Below are positions 1-12,139 of a stretch of DNA of 64,000 nt, one piece after another. The notes below the pieces were generated by a model that saw nothing but the letters and a program-made list of their open reading frames with translations, searched no databases and was not told where the DNA came from. Position 1 is the first letter of the stretch, and the number at the start of each line of letters is the position of its first letter. The position numbers and the translations under genes are program-made. Source of the DNA: Ectobius pallidus (Eukaryota > Arthropoda > Insecta > Blattodea > Ectobiidae); the NCBI GenBank assembly GCA_964059195.1, contig CAXKWD010000006.1, positions 68,155,073 through 68,219,072 of the forward strand, read 5' to 3'.

Positions 1-3
1 CAC

Positions 4-34
<31 letters not shown>

Positions 35-48
35 GACAGACATTCTTC
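1..48. repeat. GACA/GGACA microsatellite at window edge
   Basis: The window opens inside a run of GACA tetranucleotides with occasional GGACA variants, followed by CATTCTTCCG. In invertebrate genomes such GACA runs commonly sit at one end of an interspersed repeat, and a similar, shorter end lies at about 8265-8300. The body of any such element would lie to the left, outside the window, so the assignment to an element is inference. Confidence 0.7.
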
Positions 49-179
49 CGTCCCCCACACACAATCTCATAAAATACCATACTGGCACTTAATAAATATG
101 ACATGGAAAAATGAAAAATTGCTTAATATTTATAAATATGTATTTAAAAAGGAGAATATACAGTAGTAAAATAATAAAT

Positions 180-295
180 ACCGGTCACGAAAACCATCAT
201 TAATGGCCGTGAATGACGGTATGCTGACTACATCCTGCCATCTGCCTATGGTAGATGACGCAGTGCTCGGATGGTCTGCTCAGTCTCTCCAGATA
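180..295 (+). repeat. SINE body fragment (resembles the 56.3 kb SINE)
   Basis: The stretch with ACGAAAACCATCATTAATGG and GGTATGCTGACTACAT resembles the body of the SINE at 56268-56520, which carries AGCCATCAATAACTG and GGCATGCTGACCACATG in the same order. No tRNA-like head is visible here, so this would be a 5'-truncated, diverged copy. The match is by eye only. Confidence 0.4.
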
Positions 296-299
296 TGTA

Positions 300-1880
300 G
301 TGCCAAGAGTTTTTTTATAATACCCTTAATTATAAGCCACACTGTTTGTAGAATCTCAATCTTGCCTGGTGTACAATAAAGCTTTGCATCGGATTGAAAC
401 AAATGGATATGTGATCTTTGCAATATGGCCTTTTATTTTACGAGGATTGGAAGTGGCAAAACATCTATGAAATCAAGGTGAATTACAGGAAGTTAAAATC
501 GCTTTTGTTGGATGTTGAGCAAATAGGAGCCTTCTACCACTAGGTAATGCCTTCGCAGTAACCAGAGGAAATTGAGATGGCTCTATCAACCGATCTAAAA
601 TGAACTTTGGATCTGACAGAAAGCCAATGATTAAAAATAATGCAATACCTTAAAATTATTCCTGATTCACAACAATTCCATACCGAAAAGGAGCTAGATC
701 GATCAAAGCCTGTCGCTTGTTCTTCACTTTATTCCGGCGGAGGTTCAATCATAAGTTACACTCAATCATTCATCATAATGAGTAAAATTTTTAACCAAAC
801 ATGAAACAATTCATTATGTTAGTGCATATTATTGTTGATTTCTCGTACGCACTATTAGTAGCATTGGTCAGAATCTGAAAACCCGTTCGAGTCACATCGA
901 CTATTCATTTATTTAGTAAGCCGTGACCTCATAGCTGATAGAATACTGATTTGATTTTAAACAATCAATTAACAAAAATTATTATTTATATAATTAGTTA
1001 AATTTTATTAATGGAATAGTGTTAATAAGCCACACTCGAGATTACTAGTTTCATCTGATAAATATGCTCTCATTTCGTTCTCGCAAATCTATCGATAAAC
1101 TGGCAATCTCTCGTGGGATTACCTATGATAAGTTATATAAAAGCTTTATTGATCTCCAGAAAATACTGTATTTTACGTGATTTATGTGTCACTAAGATTA
1201 TCGTCAAGTTAAACTTGGAAGGGAAAGTAACTTTTCCCGCAGTTAATGGGTTTTACTAAGGGTAAGTTAATTCACGACTTCTTCACACGATGCATTTAAT
1301 TACGCTACTTTCAGCACATCTGTAATTGCATCCTACTTTTCAAGAGGTAGCTTTTATTTTAGAGATGCCCCTGTAGACATCTTAATTACCACTTTTCCTA
1401 TAGTTAAGTTACTCCATTTTGGTTTTCACGCTCAACTGACAATGCTATCGAATTTAAAGTTCATACTGTATTCCGGAATAGTAGGTGGTGACAGTACATC
1501 AACTACCTCTAGTAATGAAAGTCATAAAGTTTACTTTTAATGACTTTTATTTTCGATGAAATGAAGTAGTTAATGAAAATTAAGTTGGCGTCGTCAGAAT
1601 TTTCTTCTGGCGTGATTTATGCTTTGAATTGGGATACTTCAATTATAAAACCAAAGTTTAAAATTTTAGTTTTTGTAATACAATAATTGTAGGTTTAGGC
1701 CTACGTAAAGTATATGAAACAAAAAAAAATAGAAATGTAATCCATTGTAGCTTTATTGTGAGTATAATGAGTTAGGGGATAGTGTGAATATTAATAGAAA
1801 TAATTCACAATTATACAGAAATAAGGCGTAAAAATAATTACACTTCTGAAAATAAAGGAAAATGCAAAATCTGATTTTTT
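300..1880. other. AT-rich stretch with no supported gene
   Basis: I see no coding region, RNA gene or clear repeat boundary here. A weak tRNA B-box-like stretch (CCCGTTCGAGTC) lies near 888-900 but no A box or arms accompany it. Confidence 0.5.
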
Positions 1881-2680
1881 AAATTTCCAAGTAGACTTTT
1901 GTTGGCCCGCTACCACCCCGGAATACGCCAGCCATAGGTCATCCCACCGGTCCCAACAACTTTCCGGCGAGGTTGTTCCATCGCATCGGTCCTGTGTCCA
2001 AAGTACAGGAACACATTTGGTTAATTTGCTCATTAGTTCCAGCATTTCTAATTGTATCGTCTTTACTCTATAACTGTCTGTTAACACGCGGAGTTCATGT
2101 CTCCGATCCGGTATTCACGTAATAGAGTGAGAAAAACCCCGTGAATACCACACTCGGATCGGCGGCCACGAGGGTTGACTCATGGCGTCCGAGGCAATTC
2201 TAGGCAGAATATCAGAATTCCTTATCTTCTTGCTCATCATGGCTCCCGGAGATATTAGCTCTCTCCCAAGGCAGAGGCTATTGTCTCATAATATGTTGTC
2301 GAAAATTTGGTTACTTGGGCCTATTAGACCTCTTGTCTCTACCTTCTACTTTTCTACTAAATGTTTTGCGAAGGTTGTAAATGCTTCGCTGGCTACTTTC
2401 GACATCCAGAAACTTAATTCCGGCGGTCATATTTTGCCTGCTTGTGCTGCTTCCACGATAAGGTTTCTTTAAGCTTCTCTGTATCTTGAATTTGTGTGGT
2501 GCCTATATACCGTAAAAGTTTTACCCACAGAGGGACCTCGAATATGATTCTACGACTGACTTCTTGTGACTCTCGGTACCTGTAGCGCTAAACCCTCGTC
2601 CTCCAGTTAGATGAACGTCTTGAAACAGAGACGAACTGCTGGCGTAGACGCGCGCTACCGTCGACCATGCGCGAATCTGA
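1880..2680. other. Higher-GC unclassified stretch
   Basis: Base composition is visibly richer in G and C than the surroundings, suggesting an old transposable-element insertion or a host exon cluster. Open frames of about 96-98 codons exist on both strands (minus 1791-2087, plus 2182-2472), but neither shows a family motif I recognise and both could be chance. A strong hairpin lies inside at 2103-2162. I do not assign a function. Confidence 0.35.
2103..2162. repeat. Imperfect 17-bp inverted repeat (hairpin)
   Basis: CCGATCCGGTATTCACG at 2103-2119 is mirrored by its complement at 2140-2162, the right arm carrying a 6-nt insertion (ACACTC, 2150-2155). The arms otherwise match at all 17 positions. 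The 20-nt loop is TAATAGAGTGAGAAAAACCC. This may be the tip of a foldback element or an RNA stem; there is no direct evidence for either. Confidence 0.7.
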
Positions 2681-4405
2681 AACAATTTGAGATGTCCAGC
2701 GAATTTCAGCCTATTAAATTGATATCATCTGCCGCTAGAAAAAAAAATACTGTGAATAATTACGCACTGTATATATAGGCTATAACTTATAGGAAATTTC
2801 AATGACTAAATACTGAGCATAGGTGGTAATCGTAATTTAAAAGCAAAATATATAGGAAATAATAATAACAATGTAAATTAAACAATTGAGTCAAAGTGAT
2901 CTCTCAGGGATTCCAACGTTTCTTTCACAAGGTTGACTTCAGTACCTTCCTATAATACTTATCTTTCATAAGAGATAGGCACCTAGAATATGCAAACTTT
3001 CAGTAACTGCGGATATGTATTACACTGATACCTCACGGACCTCACGATAGAGATATTTTTATGAATTCCGCGGATAGCACGACAGTGTGACTAAAATGAT
3101 GTAACTGGGCTACCTATATATGAATAGACCTATAATACTTAACCAGAATAGTTAAGCCTGTTTTGTCATTAAAATGGGTATAACGAAAACTCATCTTTTA
3201 TTACTATTAAATTACTACTCCAAATAAATACTTCCGGTACTTCTAGTAACTATTGTAAACTACCTGACTAGTTGCAATTATTTAGATACAAAATGAAGGG
3301 TACATTCTTGTGAGATTAATAACAGTGGATGGAAATAACCTTCCCGTTTATTAAACCCTCGATCCTATAGAACGTATTATACAAACACAAACCACATATC
3401 TCTAAGTGAGAAATGGATATTCCTTCATTTGGTATACAGTTGGACATTATATATCACGGTTCTCATTTCACGAAACAGTAAACATATTTTATGTAATATA
3501 TACGAGTATACAGTGCAGCTGATGCTGTTTATTGTCAGATGGAGCTGGGAACACTACATTACCTTCGTAACATGAAAGAGCAGTGTCTGTTTCATTTTAA
3601 CAACGGTATGTGCTGCTATAATTATGTGCCACGATAAGTCTAAGCAGAAATTCCACTGTATACTAAGCACCTCAATATTACCAACACGGAATGATTACAA
3701 ATGTTTTCACAAAACCTACAGATGGGCTATATAATTCAAAATACGTGTTAAAACAAATGACTTCGTGTGATATACCGAGATACGTATACATCAAAAGAAA
3801 GCCACAAGACTGGAGGTTTTACTTCAACGTATCAGAACTCATGAAGCAATTCATCTTCCAGAAACAATATCAGCTGTCAGATAAGGATGTTTCATATTAG
3901 AAATTATGTTTTAGACGTCAGAATTGACTGCTTTGCCAGGTCTTCATCAGGATGAGAGTAACAGAGTCTAGTGAGTGGAAAACAGGGAGAAGAGAGATTT
4001 GGTGAAACGTGTATAATGGTTAACAAATGCTGCTGAGCAGAAAGGAAGCAGATACGAGTCAAAGAGATAGAGAAGTCAGAGATCACACAGAGATGAAATT
4101 AATTGCGCTCGACGCACATGCACGCAATTCAAAACACCCTTATAAAATTTTAGATTGATACAACCCGAATTCATAAACAAATACAGAGTATCTTAATGAT
4201 TTTAACCATCCTTGGTCAACAAGCGAAAATTCTAGAACCTGTGATAATTTCCCCGTACCACTTGAGAAAGTACAATAAATTATTACTAATGCTCAAATAA
4301 ACATCTGAACTTGAAGATAACAGTAGTGATAAGGAGAGTGTATTGAAGTTTAAATAAAGAACTTTGCTACTATCATAAATATTAAATACGTTTAAATCAT
4401 TACAA
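2680..4405. other. AT-rich stretch with no supported gene
   Basis: Nothing beyond scattered short open frames. The 69-codon frame at 3691-3900 has no recognisable motif, and no splice or promoter signal was found that would support it. Confidence 0.5.
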
Positions 4406-4411
4406 ATAATG

Positions 4412-4438
4412 AGCTAACTTAGCTAACTTAGCTAACTT
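4412..4438. repeat. Three tandem copies of AGCTAACTT
   Basis: A perfect 9-bp unit is repeated three times head to tail, followed by a partial fourth unit (AG). Confidence 0.9.
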
Positions 4439-4456
4439 AGAATTTAGTTAACTGAG

Positions 4457-4530
4457 TGAGAAGGCCGAGGTGGTAATATGGCGGACTTAGCTATATTCGG
4501 AATATTTTGGGTTCATACCCCAAGGATTGC
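4457..4530 (+). repeat. tRNA-like SINE head
   Basis: GGCCGAGGTGGTAATATGG resembles the A-box region of the SINE at 45352 (GAGGTGGCCAAGATGGTAAC), and GGGTTCATACCCC gives a good B box (consensus GGTTCRANNCC). The spacing fits a tRNA-derived Pol III promoter. The body of the SINE is missing; mariner sequence follows within about 20 bp. Confidence 0.5.
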
Positions 4531-4545
4531 TGAGTGCATGTGTTT

Positions 4546-4840
4546 CGCTTCAACATGTTATACGCCCGCCCTCATGCTGCTCGTGCAACTGTCCATCGAT
4601 GACATACGCTTCAAATGCCCCCACATCCACCATACTCGCCAGATTTGGCACCATCAGATTTCCAAATCTTTGAAACATTAAAGGAGCACCTTGAAGGGCA
4701 GAAGTTCAAGTCTGATGAAGGCGTCCAATCGGCGGGGCACGAGTGGCTACAGCATCAACCAAAATAATTTTTCTCACGCAGTATCGAGTACACTGAACTG
4801 GGAGGGGACTATGTAACCTACAAGCAAACATCCTTCCTGC
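4546..4840 (+). pseudogene. Mariner transposase C-terminal remnant
   Basis: The frame starting at 4564 reads ARPHAARAT, the block after the catalytic aspartate of mariner (DD34D) transposases. From 4624 another frame reads HPPYSPDLAPSDF followed by LKEHLEGQKFKSDE. Both are hallmark mariner motifs. The copy is dead: the HDN triad before ARPH reads HVI plus a one-base shift (so the second aspartate is lost), a TGA interrupts after ATVHR, and the remainder ends near an eroded LGGDYV. The N-terminal half and both inverted repeats are missing. The family identification is strong; the subfamily is unknown. Confidence 0.88.
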
Positions 4841-5036
4841 AGTAAAATAGTAAGAAAAAATTAATTGCTGTAGTCATTTGTTTCTCCCTCGTACCACCCT
4901 TCCACTTACGAATTATAAATGGTCTATAGAATTTTACCTAGCACTCGCGACCTCCCAATTACCATTTCATTTCAACAAATTGACGAAGCTTTGACTTAAG
5001 GAAATAATATTATTATATGGTTATATTTCGTCCGGC

Positions 5037-5059
5037 TTTTTTTTTTTTTTTTTTTTTTT
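5037..5059. repeat. Poly-T tract (23 nt)
   Basis: An uninterrupted run of T. It may be the reverse complement of a retroposon poly-A tail, but no retroposed body was recognised beside it. Confidence 0.85.
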
Positions 5060-7225
5060 ACTATTTCAATAGGAAAATAATATCGTTTCTATTTTAATGT
5101 TATAGAGGTCTAAGTTATAACATTTACCCGAATTACAAATTTGGCGCGAATTCTTGATCGATAAATATCGCATAATCTTGCAATATTAGTCACCTAATAA
5201 TAAAGACTTACGTTTTCTCTCAGTCGTGTTATTGTTCGAAAATTAAAACAATATAGGCCTAATGGTAGATACACATATAGCCTAATGTACGGATATGTAA
5301 AAAACGTTCAAATAAAGAATAGGCTAAACATACTTACAATCGGTGGAACGAAACCATTTAGCTACGGGTATTAGCATACACTATGTACAAAAGTAGTAGA
5401 AACTGTTTTTAATCGTAATAGGCCTATGCGCGGACACAGAATTCATATTTATATACCACATGTATAGACGTAACTAGTCAGATAATACATAAATAAGTAT
5501 TTTGTATTTCAGCATAATCTTGATTATAAATATTATTTTACTGTGAGAACAATTACCTTTCCATTTCAAAATTAAAGAGGCCTACATTATAAAGTATCCT
5601 AAGTTATATTAAAACATTAAATTCAGCTTACATTCTTAGAAGATAAATATCGCAGGAACTTGCAATATTTGTAGTAAAATCGTAAAGTGTCTGAGTCGTC
5701 TGTGAGTGATGCCAGTAGAACAGTAAGTTTTACTGTATATTTGTAGACCTAATTGGCTTTTCAATTACGCTGATCATCATATAGTCATTACAGCCCTCCA
5801 CAGTTTCATACGAGAAACTAACCAGGAATAATAGGCCTATTACTCAAACAACAAAAAATTATCAAATTAACTTTCTGAAATGAGCAAAGTTACAAAACTT
5901 AAATATGAAAAATTAATTACAGGAAAAAATTTGGCATCAATTCTCGGTCAATATTAATGACATACGTAGACTATTCCTTCGCTGTTTGTCATAGAAAAAT
6001 AATAAAAATTACATTTTATATATCAGTCGTAATATTATTCCATAAATTACTCGTAATATGGTATAATGGACGATACACATATTAGGACACATGCATATAA
6101 ACACCCGTCACATAATAATATAGGCCATGTTAACTATGTTCTTGGTATTATGAAAAAAAAAATATTTTTTCTATATATTATTTCAAAATATAAGATAATT
6201 TATTTCCATTATGGTACGATCCGAATTAATTAAACAGACTTTGGAATTTACTCATGGGCCTGGATACGGACCTTTTCAATCAACCGTAACTATTCGTGAT
6301 AGAAACTGTTGTAGAATGACACAGTGTGTCAAGTAATTGGAAACAAAGTCAAAACTATTTCTGTACGACAAATATGTTTAATATGCATAAGTTACTGAAG
6401 ACGAGTTTGACAGCTGATTTCAAAAGCAGATAGGAGTCATTATTTGAGACGCATGTGTTTATATTAAATATCAGAAACTTTTCTGTAAAGATAACAACAG
6501 GAATTTATATTCATAAACAGTACAACATGTAGGCCTAAAGGAAATATCCGTACAAACGTCGCCCGGGATATAGTGGTCATTCTCATTACAGATAAATCAG
6601 ATTTACCGGCGGCTGGATAAAGGATAGTCATACTAAGAAATTCCGTAATCGACCGCCAGGTAAGCGGATGGATCCAGTCAGCACAAACAGTTAGTCCATA
6701 CATAACATGTCCTAATCCTCCACTGATCTACCACTCAGTCAAGAAACTGCTATGCCCTTTCTGTATTAGGAAGTAAAATTTAAGAGATTATTGTACAAGT
6801 ATTGTGTTTTATACAATATTGAAAGAAGTAAATGACGTGTTTAAAATACAGATGTAGTTAGCCTTCATGGATTACGTTTTTCATTACTCATCGGGACGTT
6901 CTTGATTAATTACTTTGTCCTTAGAATTGTTAAAATAACCATTAATTAAAATTTTAAATGCTATCTTTTAGATTAAATTGAAGTTATAATAGCTCACAAC
7001 TGAATCGAACCTGGAAACTCGAAATATTTAGCTCAACTGACAAGTGCGAAGGTAAAGTAAATCCTTAATTTGAAATGTTATGTCCACAAATGAACACAGA
7101 CGATTACCCAACAATTACGATTTCTCAACAGATTTTCTAGAAAAAGGTACTCGTTTACTTTCCCCTCCTCTTAAACGTTTCGAAAAAATATGGTTTTTCT
7201 TATACTAGGAGAGACTTACCATGAT
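5060..7225. other. AT-rich stretch with no supported gene
   Basis: Contains several TAGGCCTA palindromes (near 5255, 5420, 5830, 6532) and short chance open frames. A higher-GC patch at 6550-6700 has an open minus frame of 79 codons with no recognisable motif. Confidence 0.5.
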
Positions 7226-7460
7226 TGCACTATAATAAAATAATAATAATAAACAATATTTATTATTATTATTACAATTACAATTTATTGTTCCAAATTA
7301 CACGAAAAATACATACAAAAGTTGACACACCACCCGAAGAAGCAGAGCTTGTGTTCGGGGGTGGTTCAGTTCAATATAATAGAAAAACTTATACAAAATA
7401 ATTACTTAAAACAATACAAAATTTGGAGAAGTATGACAAAATATTATGTATAAAAGGTTA
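7225..7460 (-). repeat. Probable non-LTR retrotransposon 3' end
   Basis: Read on the minus strand, a hairpin-forming stretch (CCACCCCCGAACAC...GTGTTCGGGTGG type, 7330-7364) is followed by AATAAATTG and then an AAT-repeat tail (7225-7275), the usual order at a LINE 3' end. A similar CACCCGA...TCGGGTG hairpin sits near the tail of the LINE ends at 10.8 and 19.5 kb. Which part of 7460-7800 belongs to the same element is unclear. Confidence 0.45.
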
Positions 7461-7984
7461 GAACATGTTCTACTTACAATACAAAGGTACGAGATAATAC
7501 AATAATAATACATAACAATTTATTTGCTCAAATTTTAGTAAAAAACAAAGAAATTAAGTTCTATCCAAATTTTAAAGTTTAATATGAAAAATGTTATAAC
7601 AGTAATAATAGAAAACAGAAGTAATAATTATATAAATTTTCTAATTTTAGACCTAAGTTGTTTGTTGTTTAAGCTATTTAGATCAGGATGGTTGGTAATA
7701 AATGAATTGAATAGTCTTGGGACAAAACTTGAACAGTGCTTAGCTCCAGCAGTTGTAACATTTTTTGGATCAAGTAATAAATTAACTAGGAACTGAACCC
7801 TACAGATGTGTTATCCGTAGCACAGAAATGTAATAAAAACAATAATATTAACATATTGAAGCCTCAATTAAATCAGTACATGAAAATATGACGATCCTTA
7901 TTTTATTCAGTGGCAGTTCAAGGAGAGTTATCATTTCTGGGGTACACAATTTTGGTTTTTAATAGCCAAATTAAGTTAAACAAT

Positions 7985-8060
7985 ATATTTTCGGAGAAAC
8001 ATTCCTCTGACACCGAACCCATGAACTTTGGCTTTCGTTCTGATTCTCTGCCAACAGCTG
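7985..8060 (-). repeat. SINE fragment, second copy of the tRNA-Phe-like family
   Basis: CTCTGACACCGAACCC, GAACTTTGGCT and TTCTCTGCCAAC match, in order, the tRNA-like head at 50934-51005 (CTCTGACACTGGGAC, GACCTTTGGCT, TGCTCTACCAAA). The similarity continues into the body on the left (GTTTCTCC reversed context), so this is a repeat family rather than two independent tRNAs. It is diverged and lacks an intact D arm. Confidence 0.55.
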
Positions 8061-8154
8061 CAGCATTCTTAACAGCATAATTATTCAGTTCTATCGATTG
8101 ATGAAAATCTGTTATTTAAAAAGCATATTACCGTAGATTAGTTTTACTGCGCTA

Positions 8155-8305
8155 AAGGTTTTGTTCCAAAATCAATAGGAATTTGTCTACGGACTACATA
8201 AATGTGTACGCCTAACAAAGTTTCATGAAAATATGATAAAACGTATTCCAGTTATCAAGCGTACGGACATATGCACGGACGAACAGACATTTTTCCCTTT
8301 AACCA
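8155..8305 (+). repeat. Interspersed repeat end with GACGAACAGACA tail
   Basis: The stretch GTTTCATGAAAATATG, TTCCAGTTATCAAGCGTACGGACA, then ACGGACGAACAGACA follows the pattern of a widespread invertebrate repeat end in which TTTCATGAAAAT precedes a GACA run. A reverse-oriented relative lies at 44605-44690. The element family is not identified. Confidence 0.5.
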
Positions 8306-8696
8306 AGTAATCTTAGAAAGTACATTTTGGCTATTAATAACTAACATCGAAAAAGCTTAATTTAGTCAGAAATATTACTGATCATTGGTAGTACACTGCA
8401 GCGAGCCACTTTATTCTGTCTACTAAAATATGATTTAATACTTACGTAACTGGAAATGACAGTCAAAGCAGCAGCTCCTGAAATACAAAAGTTATGTAAT
8501 TAGTACCGCTGAAAGAAACCCAGCAACGAATTAAAACTAGCTCTTGAATTAACTAACAGTACACACAGCGTTAGTAAGTTTTGTCGAACGTAATATAACT
8601 TTGCATGGATAAAGAGCGAGCTATCACATCAGGCCAAAATGGAAGAACTCAATAAAACATTTATACCAAAGACTCTAATTTTACTTTAAAGTAAAG

Positions 8697-8815
8697 TAAA
8701 GTGTTCCCTATACATAGCGTGGGGATCCTTAGTCGGCATATGAAGGTGGCCTTTTCCCCCAGGATTGCTCCTGGTACTTTTTCTGTTAGAAGGCTGAATC
8801 GATCTCAGAGCCATT
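8697..8815 (-). repeat. SINE C fragment
   Basis: GTGTTCCCTATACATAGCG, CATATGAAGGTGG, CCCCCAGGATTGCTCCTGG and CTGTTAGA-AGGCTGAATCGA match the reverse complement of the SINE at 31601-31889, in the same order and spacing, with a gap after AAGGTGG. The tRNA head is absent (5' truncated). Confidence 0.8.
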
Positions 8816-9198
8816 TGATACAGAAGAAATGGACTGTTATAATATATATATAAATGAATAAAAACCCAGTGAAATAATAAATATAATTATCCCTCAACTC
8901 ACTTAGATACCAAATTAAACAATTTGTTATTTGCAGATTAAGAAAGCTTGTTTGATAGTTTTGCATGTGATAAAATACAATAGACATAAGCACAATGTCA
9001 AATATCACATTTACATTAGTATTTAGAAGGCGAAAACTGTTCGAGTAAAGAGGCTACGGATCTAATAGGTAGATGCAAATGACAAATTTAAAGCTATAAT
9101 AGAATACCCACAGTCGAAATTAAGTCTGATCAGATGCCAAAGTCATTTCTGAAGTGAGACAATATTATAAACCGAGCTCAGAGTTCAAAGACGATATA

Positions 9199-9755
9199 CA
9201 CTCATGTGCACGGAATCTTTCCGATATAATATGCAATAGTTTATGTTGGTAAAGGAATTCTAAACCGTCTCCACCATGCCCAGTCCCCATCCCTGCTCCT
9301 CCCTTTTTTCGCGATAGCGGATACCGCTAAGAGCCTCTAGATTCGTTGAGAGAACATAATGAAATCAGAACCAATCTTAACTTTCTCGATAAGGGAAAAA
9401 AACTTTCTGTTTGTTGTCAATGTCTTTTGTACACTTCAAATTACTGCATATCTAACGTAGAAGATACTATTTACAAGGCAATTTCATCCAGCCCTCCACT
9501 TCATGTGTGTCTTATTCCCCTAATCCTTCGCTCCTAAACCTGAAACCGACATGAGTGCTCAAAGGTTAGTGTTTCGTTCCAGACTTTTGAACGTTGCTCA
9601 TAGGCTAATGCATGTGTTCGACTTGAACTTAAACCAGTGAGTGATTGAACCTGGGATGGTTTGGAACGCAAACGAGGAGATTGATTGCGAACATTAAATA
9701 AAGAAAAACACTTTAGGATGCCAGAAGCATCGGAAAGTTTCCGTGCACGTGAGTG
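9199..9755. mobile_element. TA-flanked inverted-repeat element (Tc1/mariner-type MITE)
   Basis: CACTCATGTGCACGGAA...CTTTCCGAT at 9199-9225 is matched by its inverted copy at 9729-9755, 25 of 27 positions identical. Each end abuts TA (9197-9198 and 9756-9757), the target of Tc1/mariner transposases. The interior (about 500 bp) has no transposase motif; the 63-codon frame inside has no recognised domain. It is therefore likely non-autonomous. Superfamily placement rests on the TA flanks and is inference. Confidence 0.75.
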
Positions 9756-10683
9756 TACCGTACATCATGATAACCATGATACCGTACATCAGAATTCTTA
9801 TGGGATGGTGTGAATATTTTGCCACTAATGTTAGATATGCATTGATCACAACTCAAGTTTATACTGCAAAACCTCTCAAAAGCATGATTTGTAAATAAAA
9901 AATTCTAAATTCTTCAAATATTACGCAAATAACACTGGACAATATATTTTGTTACAGAGACTAAAACAGGATTTTATAATATCATTAATAAACTGTTTGA
10001 TACACTGTAGAAATTTTAATAACATATACTCAATATTAGGTGTTATTCTATATAAATAGGCCTACATAAGTTTTATGAGTATATTTGGAATAATAAATTA
10101 TTCTCAAAACTATGTGATACAGATATTAAAACCTTAAAACTGTGACGAGACGAATCACTCTGATTCAGTTATCGATTAAGAAAAAGATCACATTTGCCGT
10201 TAAAGAAGTTTTAACCATATCAAGATTTTAGAATTTGAGGTCACATTTTAGTACATTTGCCTACCACATCATGAATAGTGCTTGATATGTTTATCGATTT
10301 CTCAGAGTTAGTTATTACTTATTAAGTTTCAATCCACACTAAAAGCGGTTCATCAAAAATCAAATAGAAAATGAGATCTATAAGTAGGCCATGATGCTTT
10401 GATGTGCTACAGAAAAGAAGAAAACGTAGAAACAAAACACAAATAACAGTCGAGATTTAACCTCTAAATCAATCACCTAATGAACTAATAATATTAGGGA
10501 AAATATTTTATGAGTAGAATCTATGAGTATGTACTGTACATCTATGAAATAAGATTTTGTTAACTAATAAGTAATACTATTTGTTCAAATATTATCTCAT
10601 ATTATTAGCAAGTTTTATGAAATAGAGTGCAGTGCCCGGTTAAAAATATTGTTATCTACCACCACAGTCTAAAATTTTACATT

Positions 10684-10912
10684 TTCACTCCTTTTATGTA
10701 TTTATGTTTTTATGTTTTAATGTTTTTGTTTTACTTTCTTTTTTAGTTAAGCACATTATACACTCTATTTCTTTGTCTCTCCTCTTTCTTCACTTTGATA
10801 TTTTTGAAACGGCACCCGAGCACGAGCAGTCTTGCTCATTCGGGTGTATTACTAAATGTAATACCTCTTGTAATATCTCTTGTAATAAATAAATAAATAA
10901 ATAAATAAATAA
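10684..10912 (+). repeat. LINE 3' UTR with TAAA tail, copy 1
   Basis: This stretch is nearly identical to the reverse complement of 19424-19662 over about 225 bp, including TTAGTTAAGCACATTATACA and the hairpin at 10813-10846 (CACCCGAG...TTCGGGTG). It ends in TGTAATA followed by (AATA)n. Target-primed retrotransposons typically end in such short tandem tails. The coding part is absent, so this is a 5'-truncated copy. Confidence 0.8.
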
Positions 10913-11065
10913 AAATTCTTCGTTGGTGTGGAAGCCAGATCTTGGGTTTGTTCGGGAAATTTGTGTGACATTTCCAAATTATTTCTTTTGAATAAAACCC
11001 AGCCAAGAAAGGTATCCCACACAAAGCAAAATTAGATACTACTAAACATTGTTTGGATTCTTCTT

Positions 11066-11452
11066 TTGATTCTGAATTGTCGTAACGAATCCACGTTTCA
11101 TCCCCTTCACGATGGATTTCAAAAACTCGTTTCCGTGCCGAATGACTTTCATCTTTTTCGGCAGCTGAAGAAAGATCTGGGAGGACAGAGCTTCCACGCT
11201 AATGAAGAATTTCAAAACACTTCAAAATATCGTGGAGATCCTTCTCAATACGCTGGTGGCAAGCTTCTATGAAGAGGGTATTTGAAAGTTGCACCACGCT
11301 TCGACAAATTTCTCAATCGGAGCGCGACTATGTAGAGAAGTAACTAGCAGGTGTACCTAAATGTTCAAAATAAAACAGTTTTGATTATTTACTGTGTTTT
11401 TTTTTTTTAATTTTATACCCCATCGGAGGTTAAAAGAAATAGCCCTCGTATA
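11066..11452 (+). pseudogene. Mariner transposase 3' remnant with terminal inverted repeat
   Basis: An open frame reads VPNDFHLFRQLKKDLGGQSF, matching the region of mariner transposases around the third catalytic aspartate (NDFHLF/SDFHLF). Downstream, in a shifted frame, come a degraded GGIFKLAPRYDK-like stretch (GYLKVAPRFDKFLN) and the end of the gene. The element closes at AGCCCTCG followed by TA (11449-11450), which complements the CGAGGGC terminal motif of the mariner at 30704. A stop and frame changes make it non-functional; the 5' half is missing. Confidence 0.85.
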
Positions 11453-11879
11453 TAGAAGATGACGATGAGGTGAGTGACGAGTTGATGTAGGGTGAATATT
11501 TACAACACACTAAAATGGTATACATCGAAAGCAATCAGTACATATTTAGAGGATAATGAGGTGAATGATGAATTGCTGAATGGTGAATATTTACAACACA
11601 GTAAAATGGCAAGTCGAATGAGTTACAGCAGAGCAGGGATTAGTACTGATCACAGTAAATGCCTAAATTCATAAATCGCAAAGAAAAGCAATAGCCGCAC
11701 TATCAGGAGATCGCAAAGAGGCTACCCCAAATCCTGTACATGATCAATATAGATTTTCGGATTAGCGACCAATGTTACTGTATTCTTTTGTGCAAAAACT
11801 ATGGTAGGGGAAGAAAATATCTGAACATGGAACCTATTATACACAGCAACGCAAATTGCGCATTTAAGTTTTGAATACG

Positions 11880-12110
11880 TGTATATCCGTCCGGGTTTGA
11901 TTCCTTGGAGACTTGAAAGCAAGATAATTTTCCTACCAATTCGGTTGCTAGCCGAATACAGGCGTAACTGGCTATATCATATTCACCGCATGAACCGTTC
12001 CAGAATACCCCCAAAAAATGCTTCAATAATTATATTCCATGTGGGAAACGATCTTTGGGCAGACCATTCCGGCGATGGAAGGAGACCGTAACAGGCCATT
12101 AGGCCTAATA
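11880..12110 (+). pseudogene. LINE ORF2 C-terminal remnant
   Basis: One frame reads RRNWLYHIHRMNRSRIP (about 11960-12010), the motif W.GH..RM...RIP found after the reverse transcriptase of many arthropod non-LTR elements. After a frameshift the next frame reads CGKRSLGRPFRRWKETV (about 12038-12090), matching the GKR..GRPR.RW motif that follows. A GATGAAGAGGATGAAG stretch at 12118-12136 may be the degenerate tail. It is the same kind of C-terminus as at 28893-29618. Confidence 0.8.
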
Positions 12111-12139
12111 CTTGAAAGGATGATGAAGAGGATGAAGTT

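Noticed and set aside
1791..2472. Open frames on both strands as a conserved gene
   Set aside because: Neither product has a recognisable domain, and frames on opposite strands over the same GC-richer patch are expected from composition.
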